NCBI RefSeq assembly: GCF_000002985.6
Contig: NC_003283.11
Span: forward strand, 16,245,501-16,309,500
DNA: 64,000 nucleotides
Origin: Caenorhabditis elegans
Taxonomy: Eukaryota > Nematoda > Chromadorea > Rhabditida > Rhabditidae
Direction: 5' to 3'
Below, in pieces: positions 35,136-47,252 of the stretch. The position numbers and the translations under genes were made by a program. The stretch's first letter is position 1; each line of letters opens with the position of its first letter. The notes beneath the pieces were generated by a model. That model was not told where the DNA came from and ran no database searches. It was given only the letters and a program-made list of their open reading frames with translations.

Positions 35136-36764
35136 TCAGATCAAAGTATAATGAGATGTTAAGAACATTTTTTTGTCTAAAGGATCTATATTGAAGATGT
35201 GCTTCAGCAAATATTTCTGTTTCATTGTATCCGGCTCAAATCGTGTATCTCTACGAGGTGTATCCGCAAACGCATTTTTCACAATTTCTCTGAAAAAATA
35301 GTTTACATAAATTTAACCGGTTCAGGAATTCTTAGTTTACCTCGCATTTTGAAACGCTTCAGGATTACAAGTTCCATTTTCAAATTGGAAAATAAAATTT
35401 ACACGTTTCAAAAGATCCATTTTCGATTCTCCCTCCAACTTCCCAGCGTCGAGCTGAACAAGAGCAGGAACATTTTCACGTGGACCTTCGAAATAGTTGT
35501 AGTTTGAGGCAATTGTGTGGGGTAGAAAACTGCACTTATAACGGCTGTGACCACATAAATATGCCATAACTGTAGAGTCTGGGCTTTGAAAGGATAACAT
35601 GAAGGATTCTGTCTGAAAATTAAAAAGATTGGGCATGCCTGTCTGGTTTCGTTTGTGCATACCTACGTCCCCACAGAATACCAACTTCTATCTTCCCACT
35701 TCCTACCTAGATGCGTGCATCATTCTTGTGTAGCTATGCGCCTGTCTACTTATATGTAGATGCCTACACCCTTGCCTATGCCTACCTTCAAGCCTATCTA
35801 CCTACACCTACGCCTTAAGATGTGTTTTCAGCTTACCTGTCTGAAAAACTGATAAGTCGTCGGATTACCCCTGACAAAAAACGTGGCTCCACATATCCAA
35901 TTCTTCATTCTCATATAATACGGAGTATCATTCCCGATTGTATCAAAAATTAGGTTCGCATCCGGATACATTTGCTCAACATTCAATTGAGTGAAGTTTT
36001 GAGTCCAAATTGTGTCCTTCAATTCAATTCAATTTTATTTTTTTAATTAAATATCAATTTCTAAGTCAAAAATTACTTACCGGATGCATTGACCAAAAAT
36101 CGATGCCACGTAGTGCCAAGCTTGCACAAATTTTTGCGTGGGTGTGCAAAGCTAAAGAGTAGGTCACGTAGCCGTGATTTTCTGGTACCGTACTAAATTT
36201 TTTTAGGTCAACCAAACCATTCACAATGTTTGGATGTTTTTCCTTCAAAGCCATTTGTGCTTCTCTATCGAAAGCGAGGGCAACAAGTCGTGACAAAGTG
36301 TTTGGAATAAATTGAATATTGCAAATGTGGTTCAGGACAACATCCACATTAGAAGAGTCATACTGAAAATGGAGGAATATGTCGGCTGTTAATTTTAGCG
36401 TAAAATTTGAGAAAATAAAAAAATCACCATAATAACAAACGGGGCTTCTGGCATCGCTTTGAGAACATTAGCAAATTCATTAAAATCAGTATCATCGTGT
36501 ATTACTTCGAATGGTATCTGAAAAGTTTAGTTTGTTATACTGAGAAACTTTTCATTGAAATTTATTGTACCTGGTTCGCTAAATAATTAAGAGCCTTCAA
36601 ATAGCTTCGTTGCCGAAATAATCGATCATTTTTCAAGACTTCCTGGAAATCTATAAACCTTTTTCAAAAAACGCCACTTATCTACCTACCTGTAACTGTG
36701 TTACTAGGAGAACAATTAAACAAATATTCAAAATAGGAATAAGAAATTTACAGTAACAATCCAT
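35136..36764 (-). CDS. Type II nucleotide-diphospho-sugar transferase-like protein
   Basis: Seven exons. Exon 1 (36690-36764) encodes a signal anchor (CKFLIPILNICLIVLLVTQL). Then come VLKNDRLFRQRSYLKALNYL, FEVIHDDTDFNEFANVLKAM, NVDVVLNHICNIQFIPNTLS, ALHTHAKICASLALRGIDFW, QDTIW-like and YPDANLIFDTIGND regions, WICGATFFVRGNPTTYQFFR, SPDSTVMAYLCGH, and YFEGPRENVPALVQLDAG. This order resembles the Nucleotid_trans fold (PF03407), where FFVRGNPTT corresponds to the 'NxGFxxxRxxP' region, but the usual DxD is not obvious. The stop is at 35136. It is a close paralog of the next gene upstream (37518-40192). Golgi localisation and the sugar donor are inference. Confidence 0.68.
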
Positions 36765-37517
36765 TTTAAAATCCTTGCCATGAGAGTCTAGGAATCTCGA
36801 TACAAAGTCATGATGGAAAGTGTAGATATTCCAAGACACGGGGGCAAAGGGGAAAGTGGGGACAATCTTGATGAGAAGTGTTTTGGATGAAAGGGAAAAG
36901 AAACTGTGACGAGATTTACGAGAAAACTGTTTTTATGTATTCTTGCCTTCAATAGTTACAGCAGCCGACATCTCGTGGGCCGTTTTTTTTTCAGGACTGT
37001 GCTTTTGCAGAAATCATGTGCACAGGGAAGTTTCAATGCTTGTTCACCAAAACTATTGTGGATGAGTTTTTGAATGTACCCTGTGTGCTTATCAAAAACT
37101 TGGAAAGAGGGTTATTCGCGGATGTTGCTACATAGCATTTATTCCTTTGTCCTTTCTCAATGATCAAAGGACATTGCTTATCTTGATCTACGTCGGATCT
37201 TACAGTTGGGATAGTTTTAGGACAAGGATCGAGGACCCCCATGTGACCTATTTGTTTGGTTCCTGACCAATATTTATATTGTTTTTTGGTGGGGCATTCA
37301 AAGTTTCTCAAAAAAAGTGTTTGCGGGAAATTCAATTTACCGAGAAAAAGATCTGGCGGGAAATCCGAATTTTCTCAGAAATTTTTAAAGCAAGTTTCTC
37401 AGAAAACAGCCTGAATTTGCAAACATTCATTCTAGAAAACAATGCGTTTATTTTTCAAGAACCCGACTAAAATTACAGTAAAATTAAAGCTTTGTACCAA
37501 ACAATTAATCTTCAAAA
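36765..37517. other. Intergenic between the two paralogous transferases
   Basis: Presumed promoter of the downstream minus-strand gene. It contains one GCAGCCGACA motif at 36961. No supported gene. The open frame at 37033-37335 on the minus strand has no splice support. Confidence 0.5.
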
Positions 37518-40192
37518 TTAAATTAATGACTCGTGAATAGTCAAGTAGAATTTCCTGTTCCATGGGTCCACATTGAACAGGTTTTTCATAAAATATACAG
37601 TTTTCTGGAACGAATTTTCTTTCAGTGAGCCATCTTTTCGGATGAAATCTGGGAAGCCAAACTTCACGTTTTCCCTGAAAAAAATTTGTTTAATAAGAAT
37701 ATTTTTCAAAACTTCTTGCCTCAATTTATGAAAATTCGTCTCATCACAAGTGCCATTTTCATGTTGAAACACAAAATTGCCCCTTCTCAATACATCCATT
37801 TTAGACTCCCCTTTTTGTTTTCCACCGTCAATTTGAATAAGAACAGGTACATTTTCCCGGGGTCCTTCGAAATAGTTGAATGAGGAAACCATCCATTGGG
37901 GTAGAAATTGACATTTGTAATGATGATGGCCACATAAATAGGTGAAAATTGTGGAATCTGGGCTTTGATGGGATAACATGAAGGATTCGACCTGAAAAAA
38001 AAACTTATGAAACTTTTGAAAATATCTGTCAAACTTTGGCAACTTTTTACAGAAATGTTTAATCTTCTACCTTCCTTTTGCAATTTTTTTCTAATTTAAC
38101 TAACTTTTTTTTAATTCAATGTTTTCTAATTTTTGCAACTTTCTACCAAACATCAGTAGAATGTCGGCTGTTCCAGACAACTCAGCAGACTCACTGGTTG
38201 CAGCCGACACATCACAGGTTAACAACATACCTGACTGAAAAACTGGAACGTTGTCGGGTTGCCTCTTACGAAAAACGTCGCACCGCATACCCAGTCTCTC
38301 ATTCTGTGATAGACTGGATTCTCGTTTCCAATTGTGTCAAATAGTAAATATGCATCTGGATATCTTTCCTCAACATTCATCAGATCAAAGTTTTGAGTCC
38401 ACAATGAATCCTAAAATTTTAATTTTAGGTTTCAAATTTTAAATTACACCAATTTACCGCCAAAAAATCGATTACCTGATGCATTGACCAAAAATCGATT
38501 CCCCGAAGTGCCAAGCTCGCGCAGATTTTGGCGTGAACTACCAGTGCCAAGGTGTACGTTAAATATCCTCGATTTTCTTTTACAGATTCCAGAGATTCTA
38601 CCAAAGGCTTCAGGTTAATTAGAACGTTTGGAATTGCTGGATGCTTCAGTTTCAGAGCGGCATGGGAGTTCTCGTCAAAAGCCACCGCTACAAGTCGGGA
38701 GAGGGCATTTGGAATGAATTGAAGATTACAAACATGATTGAAAACCACGTCGACGTTGGAAGAGTCGTACTGAAAATTGATCTGTATATAGACTGAATTT
38801 CCAGGATTTATAAAAACCAGTCGTAAGTTAAATGGTTGAGCTTCCTGGCAAAATTGAAAAAAAAATACAAAATCGAATTTTTTACCAACATTGTTTGAAA
38901 ACAAATAAAAATTGAATGAACGAAAAATTTCTGCGAATAGTTAAACTTGTAATTTTCCGCAAAAAATGGAATTCAATACTTTGGCAAAAGGGGAACATTT
39001 GAAAATTTGGAAAAAGAATCTAAAACACTTTCAAACGGAATAAAACTTTAACTGAAATCCGTTGTTTTAATACAATTTGTGTCTATGATTGTTTAATATT
39101 TTCCTTTTTTAATATAAAAAATTTCATGCAAAAACGTTTCACAGATTTTTTCAAAAGATAGCTTTCATGCCATTACGTTCATTTTTCTGCCAAACGATGA
39201 CAGGCAAACATGTTTATTTTTCTTCGGAAAAGCGACCTTGAATTCAGAAAAAAAAGAAAATTGTTTGAAAAATCACTTGCCGCCACTCACCAAGATCAAA
39301 TAGGGAGCTTTGGGCATCGTTTTTAGAACCGCCGCAAACTCATTGAAATTGTAGTCGAAATGAATTTTTTCGAATGGAATCTGGAAATTTAATATTTATA
39401 ATAGTATTTATTTTTATTGAATGCCAGAAAACAGGTTCCTCCCACATCTTGGATATAATTTTTCATTTTTCTATCAATACAATGTAGAAGGTAGAAAAAA
39501 AGTTTTTTTTTCTGAAAACCCCCAAATTTTCTACATTAATTTCAATTCCGAAACATTTATTATTCCCAATCCCTATCCCGTTTTACCTGATCAGATAAGC
39601 TATTGAGCGTCTCGAGGAAATTCTTCTGACGGAACACCCGTTTGTCAATGAAGACCTCCTGAATACGGAAATTTTTAATTTACACCTGTGCAAAACTGAA
39701 TTCTGTTTTTTTTAATTTTGTAATTAAGTAATAATATATTTACAACATTTGTCGCAGTTGCTCAAATAATCTAGAAATATTCAACACTGTTTTTTTAGTT
39801 TTTTTCCTGAAAATTGGGTAGATTTTAAGAAAATGCTGGCAGAAAAAAGAAACATTTATCGCATAAATCCCGAAAAAGAAACAGTAGCCAATGTTTTATT
39901 GGAATATCTAACAATAAGATAAATATTTCATCAAACATTGTAATACAAAAATTTAAAAATTCCCATATATTACTGTTTCAAGGTTTTTATTGCTAGATTT
40001 AGTTCTGAAGATTATTTTTGAGTCGAAATACCTTTTCTTAGTATGTGTTACAAATTTCAAACTTACTTAATCATTTTTCAAAAAAAAAATGCGCAAAACA
40101 AAGCTTACCGAATACCTCACAACGAGTAAAGCAAAACCGAAAATCAGAAGAACAATGAGAACAGGCACAGAATATCTGACATGCCCAGCCAT
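37518..40192 (-). CDS. Type II nucleotide-diphospho-sugar transferase-like protein, with GC-AG intron
   Basis: Paralog of 35136-36764 with matching exon order. Exon 1 (40109-40192) encodes a signal anchor (VPVLIVLLIFGFALLVVRYS). Then come VFIDKRVFRQKNFLETLNSL, FEKIHFDYNFNEFAAVLKTM, NVDVVFNHVCNLQFIPNALS, LVVHAKICASLALRGIDFWS, YPDAYLLFDTIGNENP, WVCGATFFVRGNPTTFQFFS, SPDSTIFTYLCGH and YFEGPRENVPVLIQIDGG. The last intron (37675-37719) has donor GC (GAG|GCAAGA) and is 45 bp with no in-frame stop. Retaining it would add 15 residues; removing it aligns LRENVKFGF with the paralog's AREIVKNAF. Introns 1 and 5 are expanded compared with the paralog, and intron 5 carries a palindromic repeat (38161-38209). 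Confidence 0.68.
38161..38209. repeat. Palindromic TGTCGGCTG/CAGCCGACA element
   Basis: Inverted arms atgtcggctg (38161) and gcagccgaca (38200-38209) lie about 30 bp apart within an intron of the transferase gene. It belongs to the dispersed GCAGCCGACA family also seen at 46979-47031 and 63717-63789. Confidence 0.7.
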
Positions 40193-40650
40193 TCCAAAAT
40201 AGTGACCAAGTCTGCCGCTGCCGATCTGCTTATTCAAAATTAGTGATTGGAATTTGAGATAAAAATATTTCCACTTTGAAAAAGCGTATCATAAAATTCT
40301 TTTTAAAATTTTAGTTTTTGTCACAGATTTCGTGGTATTTTTATCCTGAATATAAAACTTGAAACTTACCATTTAGAATCTTTAAAAAAAGTGTTCCCTG
40401 GGCAGTGACCTGGTATTGACACAGCTAGCCGGGATATCTGATTTTAGCATTTCTGGTTCTGGCGCTCGGAACACACATCTGTCAAACGTTAAGCTGGTTT
40501 GCTAGGTGAGATATGGAAAATTAAATGCGAGAAACTTACCGGATATCCTTTTTGTTGCATTAAATTTACTTTTTTTTGAGAAAAACTATTTATATGGCTT
40601 TAAATTTTATTTTTTGTCTAATAGAAGTTAGTTTACAAAAATCAAAATAT
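40193..40650. other. Intergenic, nothing recognised
   Basis: AT-rich stretch between the transferase start and the DUF1647 stop. Presumed promoter of the transferase. No gene or distinctive repeat. Confidence 0.5.
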
Positions 40651-42219
40651 TCAAACTCTACTGAAAAAATCTGTTTGTTTAGCCAAGTATTTATTATGAT
40701 CCTGATAATAATTGAGCATGAGAAGATTCAGCACAGATTGATCAAATCTGAAATTTTTTAATTTTAATTTTAATTTTAATTTTAATTTAATGTTCAAAGC
40801 TTTTTACCTGAAGCAATTGGCAAAGTCATTATATCTATCTTTGCTGAAACGGCATGCAACTTGGGCTCCGGGAGGGCTCATACACGTCTTGTCAAGTGCG
40901 CAGAGCACCCACCTGAAACAAAAATTTGAAAAGAGAAGTTTTAAAAAATTCGATTACCATTTCAAAATTTCTATGGAAAATTTCGTCCGAGATAGAATAA
41001 AAGTATTCGCGCCAAGCTGAACGCCGTTCTTCTCATTTTTTAGCAGTGTTAAGGAATTGGTCGGGAAATAGGTTAAAACATCTGAAAATTTGAATTTAGG
41101 GTTAGCATCAACTCACGGGTCACGTACCGAGAAACAAAGTGGCATAATTACTGTGGCCAGTAAAATCAAAGAATTTGATGGGAGATATCTGAATCAGAAA
41201 CTGAAATTAAAACGAGTATTGTTTATTCGGATATCATAATAAAACAGATGCCTCAAAATGGTTATAAATAAACAATTGGAGCACAATTAAAATTCAAAAT
41301 TCGTACAAAAATACATTTTTTGGTTGACTTCCAAAATTATGATAGTTAAATTCTGAGTTTTAGCGCCACTTTTCAATTAAAAAATTCTAAAAAATTTTCC
41401 CGATCCGCACATATGAATTTTTTAATAGCGGCAAACTCACTTCTTCGTTTTCACCGTTTTTAATTGTTGCATTTGATTTTAATTCACTGAAAAACAACTC
41501 CTTCAAGTGTGACTTTTTCACATTCACATCTGCATCCATCCACCAAATATTCGGGAATTCTTTCAGAGCTTGTGCCACAATTAAAGGCTTAAAACGATAT
41601 TCGCTCCAATTATTCACATACTTCGGATATTCATCAGTGTTAAATTTCCGAATTTCAATGTCTTTGAATTTTGCTTTCAGCGTTTTTATGTTCAATTCAG
41701 TAAGATTCAAACTGTACAGAATATATCTTCCAGTTGGATTCAACTTGTAAAACGAATGAATCGATATCATGGCTTGGTTCAAATGATTTTCCGATATTGC
41801 TGATACAAAAACAACATTTTCTAGTCCAGTGCCATTTGGTTGAACATCGTCTATTAAACCTTAAAAACAAAGTTTTTTTGAAAATTAAATTTCCAACTAA
41901 CTCAAATTTTCTAAAACTGTTAAATAAGAACAATCAAATTTCTTCCCAATGGAGCTTGAATTTTGAGGATCTATGTAACAGAAATTATGCGATTTTCCAC
42001 TTTTATCAGAAAAACAACTGCAGTTATTTTTTCCATTTTTGAAAAAGCGGACTGGAGATCTCTGAAAATTATTTTTTAATGAAACAAAATTTTTTTTTTG
42101 AAATCTACCTGGCTGTGGGGACTAGTAGGACTTCGAACTCTGGAATACTCTGCTATTAAAATTACAGTGCAAATAAGAAAAGAAATTGAGCACAATGAAC
42201 GATATTTGATTTTCAACAT
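40651..42219 (-). CDS. DUF1647 glycosyltransferase-like protein
   Basis: A nematode DUF1647 protein. Exon 1 (42109-42219) encodes a signal anchor (SLCSISFLICTVILIAEYS). Following exons give NNCSCFSDKSGKSHNFCYID, GKKFDCSYLTVLENLSLIDD, NVVFVSAISENHLNQAMISI, KFNTDEYPKYVNNWSEYRFK and FPNIWWMDADVNVKKSHLKE, where DAD is a candidate metal site. Later exons give FFDFTGHSNYATLFLG, DVLTYFPTNSLTLLKN, QLGANTFILSRTKFSIEILK, WVLCALDKTCMSPPGAQVAC, and a last exon with FDQSVLNLLMLNYYQDHNKY to a stop at 40651. The order and the Cys residues fit the family, which has a glycosyltransferase-like fold by its motifs. A tandem 'ttttaa' microsatellite (about 40757-40790) lies in the last intron. Confidence 0.78.
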
Positions 42220-43287
42220 TTGAAGTAGTGAAAAATGTTTCAGGAAATGTTGAATAAAAAAAAGCGGAAAAAAACAAAAAAAGAAAAAAGTTCAAATATT
42301 TTCTTATGTTGCTTGGTAACTGAAACATGTATCTTTCCGTATCCCTTTGAGACCACGCATGGCGATCCTTATGAATTTTTAATATGGTAAACCGGAAGTC
42401 TGGTTTTTCAAGTTTCACAGGTCAGAGAAATCGAATATGCACAGGACTCATGCTTCGTATGGCATGATAAAAACCTACAAATTTCAACTATTCAGTTCAA
42501 ACATTTTTAGATTTAAGCTAACAAAACTAGACACTAGGTTTGTTACAATGTCACAAATTTGATCAGAGTTATAGTATAGTTTCAAAAACTGCAACAAAAA
42601 AACTACATACGCATTTAGTTTTAAGGTGAACTATAATAGTAGGTCCAATTTTTGATTTTTTGAACAAAAAAAACGATCCAAACTGAACTATGAAACTCTT
42701 GGGAGTGTTTTATCAGTTCAAAAGTTTACTAAAATATTTGATAAGATTGCCGGAAAATATTAAGTTGGGTGTGGCAATTTTCACTCCCAAAAGATGAAGC
42801 GAATTGCCTTAAAAAAATGTATTATTTTATAAAATTAAAATTTGTGTAGTTGTAGGTTAACTTAAAATCAACTTACCTACATGACCTGTCACAATGTCAG
42901 AAAATTGAGCATAACTTTCATTTTGTCTGAAAATAAACAAAAGATGACGATTTAAGGTGATTTAAAATTAAGTCATTCTTGATTTTGACTAAACGTCAAA
43001 GGAACATCACAAATTTAAATTTTAAATAACTAAAAATTCCGACAAAGTACGGTTTCACATTTACCATTAGGACCTTTAATGTGTCGGCCGCTACCTAACA
43101 GCAGCAGACAGATCACGGGACTGTCGACTGCTTCAAAATTCTAATTTTTGATTCCGGCTCAATGGATTGATGACTTCATATTTCTCTTATCACTCATTAA
43201 AAAAGAATCGTCACGTTCCTTTTTTTTTTGATAAGAGTTTATGTATAAAGAGCATGATTAATGGGTGTTGGTAAGTACGTCTAGAGC
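42220..43287. other. Intergenic, nothing recognised
   Basis: Separates the divergently transcribed DUF1647 and acyltransferase genes, so it probably holds both promoters. It has a degenerate palindromic motif near 43080-43130 (gtgtcggccgc ... gtcgactgc). No gene. Confidence 0.55.
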
Positions 43288-46200
43288 ATGAATTTTGCTC
43301 TTTACATAGTTTTCTGGCCTACTTTATTCACGCTGGTCATAGGAAACGATTGGAAGGTTCGTTTATCTTCAAAAATATAAGTTTCCGTTTAAAAATTACA
43401 GAATGTGTTCCTTACTCATGCTTTTGAACGAAAAATCTCAGGAGTAAATGAACATTGCGCGAAGGACACCGAAATGTGGCAAAAGTCTTTGAGGACGGTG
43501 GCAGAGGTTTCCGTTGAATGCCTGTTGCACAAAAAGTGTACGAAGGGAGAATTGAAAATTATTGAGGAGAATTTTTATGCTGTTGAGCGTGAGTTATTTC
43601 TATTTACAGAACATTTTTTAGACCATTTCCTAGTAAAACAGTTTTTAGAATACGACACGTGGGGCAAAATCCCGTTGACTGGTCTGTTTGAAGTTCCACT
43701 GTTATTTGATGGGTCTTATCAAGAATGTGAAAGAATAAGTGGGAATAAGTATGAAACAAACTATTGCTACATGTACTTAGTACCGGGAAAAGTAAGTAAA
43801 ACTTTGGAAACTTTTCGCTAAAAGAGCCATTTGTAACTCGGCCTAAGTGTATATCAGGTAGGTAACCTTGAACATACCTGTAATTTCTCAGTTTAGTTGA
43901 TATTTTTCAAGTTGGCGGAAAAGGAGTCTTTGAAAAAATCTATTTGCAAAAATTCTACAAAGTTTCCCAAATGCTTACCAACTATGAAGTCTGCAAAACT
44001 ATGCAAAGCTGCGATAATTACATTTTGGAGCAATTCTAAAATTTGAGAAACTTTCACAATTTTTTGCCACGGCCATGACTAAAAATACCAACAATCTATA
44101 GTTACCAGTAAATGAAAATTTGGGAAATTGCACAAAACGTAGAGTTCTCAACAGGTCCATGTGCTACAGGTCCTAACACAATTTAACATTTCAACATCTC
44201 CAAATTTTCAGACTTTTCCTTTTCAGAACGCCAACTGCGACTCATCTGTTTTCTCTTAAAGCAGTTTGCATGCCATACTCCTGCAGTGAAAAAGATCTTC
44301 CAACAGTCTATAATCAAATCTCCAATCAACCATTCACGGCTTGTAAGGCATATTGCTCAAGTTACCCGGTAGAGAAAACTCCCGCATTTTGGGGATTCAC
44401 TTCTTTTATGGCAGTGATGTTTGGTATAGCTCTTTTGGCAACAGTTATTGATTATTTGAAAGATGCGCTGAAACAAGAGGATCAGAAGAGGAGTGACAGT
44501 AGAATTCTTCAAATTCTATTAACATTCTCATTATGGACTAATGCAGAGCTGCTATTGAGTGTGAAAGAGCAAAAACCTGGATTTATAAAATGTTTGGATT
44601 GTATTCGATTTGTTTCAATGCTGTGGGTTGTTGCAGGGCACACGTTTACTTATTTGATGCCTCCTGGTGAGTTTTCAATAAAGTTAATTTTTATTTCAAA
44701 TGGAACAGTTGAAACATATGTAGTATCATTTCAATTCCGCATTCGTTCTAATAGTTCAGTGGGGAAAAGTATGTTTGGACAATTGTCATAATCAGAAATT
44801 TATTGTAAGCAAGCTCGATTTCAGATCAACTACTATCAGTCCTCCCCTTCACTGGTAAATTCTGGAATCATGTCATTATGAACGCCTTCTTCTCTGTGGA
44901 CACATTCTTCTTATTATCAGGGCTCGTAGTTTCATATCTCTTTTTTAAAACTAAATTAAAAGTATCTCAAATCAAAAGTCCAATCACATGGATTCTATTC
45001 TACGTGCATAGATATCTCCGGCTGACTCCTCCAATTATGATATTTATTGGATTTTTCACAGTTTATGGTTTTTATATTCAAGGCCCTGGAGTTGCGTCAC
45101 AGATGTGTAAGACTTCTGAAATATAACGTTTTTTTTTTCATACTGACAACTACGTAGTTCAGATAAAGAAAACGGTGAGGTGGAAGTCTGCGAGAAGAAC
45201 TGGTGGAAGAATTTGATCTACATTAATAATCTTCTTCCGGATGCTAGTCAGTGCTACGGGATCACGTGGTACTTGGGAGCAGACACTCAGCTCTACCTAG
45301 TTGCTCCAGTTTTCCTTATCGGGCTCTATTTCTCGTTTGCCATTGGAACAGCACTCCTTGCTGCAGCGACTATTGGAAGCATCATTACTGTGTATATTTT
45401 GTACAACATTTATGATTTTCCTGCGGACTTTTTTGGAAATGGGTAAGATGTTGACTCTGATTGCAATTCCTTCTGAAAAATCGATAAATTTTCAGCAAAA
45501 ACACATATTTCTATGATATGATCTATGACAAGCCTTGGATCAGAGGTACTCCATATTTTATAGGAATATTTGTTGGATATCTACTTGCAACTTATGGCAA
45601 GCGGAAAGTTCGATTGAATTGGGCACTTGCAGTAACTGGATGGCTTGTGGCGTTTTCGCTGGCAGCTTTATGCCTATTTTTAACATATGATTACGATAAG
45701 AGAATCACGTGGAGGTAAGAGTTTTCGCGATTTGGTTTTGTGGACGGATGATGCACATATTGCCAACGACATCGGGCACGACGCGTGTTCGCAAACGAAA
45801 AATGTTTAAAAAAAATAACAAAAATCGCATTTCTCAAAAATGAAAACATAACACAAAAAACAAAAAACAAAAAAAATGCATTTTTCAGCCTATCAATTTA
45901 ACATATCGTTTTTAAAAAAACAATTGTTCTGTTTTTGGTCTAGAAAAAAAAAACCAAAAAAACGACAGCTCTGGTCGAAATGTGTGCATCATTTCCGAGC
46001 ATACAAAAATTAAACCTCACTATTCAGTAACTTCTCCCGTGCAACCTATTACAACTTTTCGCGTATTGCCTGGGCAATTGCAGTTTCTTGGGTCATTGTT
46101 GCTAACCATATGGGATGGGGAGGTACCGTACCTGGACAGTAACCAGAAAAATAAGTATTTTTCAGGACCAATTGATGCATTCATGTCCCATCCAATTTGG

Positions 46201-46654
46201 CAACCATTTGGAAGGCTTTCGTATTGCGCCTACATTGTTCATTATGTGGTTTTGTACTTTTACCTAATGATAGGGGATGGCCCACTTCATTTTTATTCTA
46301 CTTTTCAGCTTGTAAGTAAAATATGTTTTAATCATCTTGAATTAAAATTTCAGTTCATGTATTATGCTGTTCCAACAACATTACTATCCTATATTTTTGC
46401 ATTTTTCTGGAGTTGTCTATTTGAAGTTCCATTTTTAAAGTTAGTTTTTTGTCTTATATATTTGTTTGAAAATTTTTAGACTCGAAAAAATGCTAATCGA
46501 AACAATGATTGTCAGAGCTAAAGTTGGATCAGGAAAAGTTGAGGATATTGAAAATCAGAAAACAATTATGGACCCTAAAGAAAATGAATTATGGGATGTG
46601 GATGAAAAAGAAGAGAAGGAAATTGAAATACGAAGTGATGATCAAAAGTTTTAA
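43288..46654 (+). pseudogene. NRF-6/oac-type membrane acyltransferase, copy A, frameshifted in exon 4
   Basis: First of three tandem acyltransferase-3 genes with an N-terminal NRF domain. Exons: 43288-43356 (signal peptide), 43402-43588, 43649-43791, about 44227-44666, 44825-45106, 45163-45442, 45496-45714, 46028-46122, 46166-46311, 46354-46439 and 46480-46654. Exons 1-3 and 5-10 have exactly the same lengths as copies B and C. Exon 4 is 440 nt instead of 460. The loss lies where B and C read NATCHMS to AVCMPYSC; in A the frame from NANCDSS hits a stop before AVCMPYSC. The remaining frame is open: CLDCIRFVSMLWVVAGHTF, WNHVIMNAFFSVDTFFLLSG, ITWYLGADTQLYLVAPVFL and HMGWG are intact. Either this is a recent pseudogene or an unseen small exon restores frame. 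Confidence 0.65.
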
Positions 46655-46978
46655 AGTTATTTGTGAATAAAGCTTTTTGACTCTTATCAAAAATATTTGA
46701 ATTACTCAAAAAAGTACTGTTAGGAATTACTGTTAGGAAACATGAAAGACAAAAACTAACCGCAATGTATAAACAAAACTATGCACAAAAGTTGTCTGGT
46801 GAGTCAATCGACTCTCTCAGAATAACTTGGACTTCGAACTGATAAGAATTAGCATGACGTTTTTCTTGAATTTTCAGTTCAACTATTTCATCGGTTTTTT
46901 TTCGTGAAAACATGAATAATTCCATAGATTTACTGTAGAAAATCAATGAATTGTATATCGTCTTGATTAACTTGAGAG

Positions 46979-47031
46979 CAGCCGACAAAATCTAGGACGG
47001 ACTGAAATTCGAATCACGAGATGTCGGCTGC
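46979..47031. repeat. Palindromic GCAGCCGACA element
   Basis: Inverted arms gcagccgaca (46979-46988) and atgtcggctgc (47021-47031) around about 32 bp. It lies in the spacer between acyltransferase copies A and B. Confidence 0.8.
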
Positions 47032-47252
47032 TCACTAGCTCCACTGTATATAGCGTGAACATGTGCCAGTTATCAGTTTTCAAATAATGCCCACAATTTG
47101 AGTGCAAATTTTTACTCTCAATTCAAATGATTTCATATGATTGTTATCACTAACACAGAAAGCACGGAAAACTCCAGCCGGACGCGTTTTCCTGATTGAA
47201 ACACATGTATATAAAGAAAATCATCATTTGTATTGATTAGCAGGTCTAGAGA

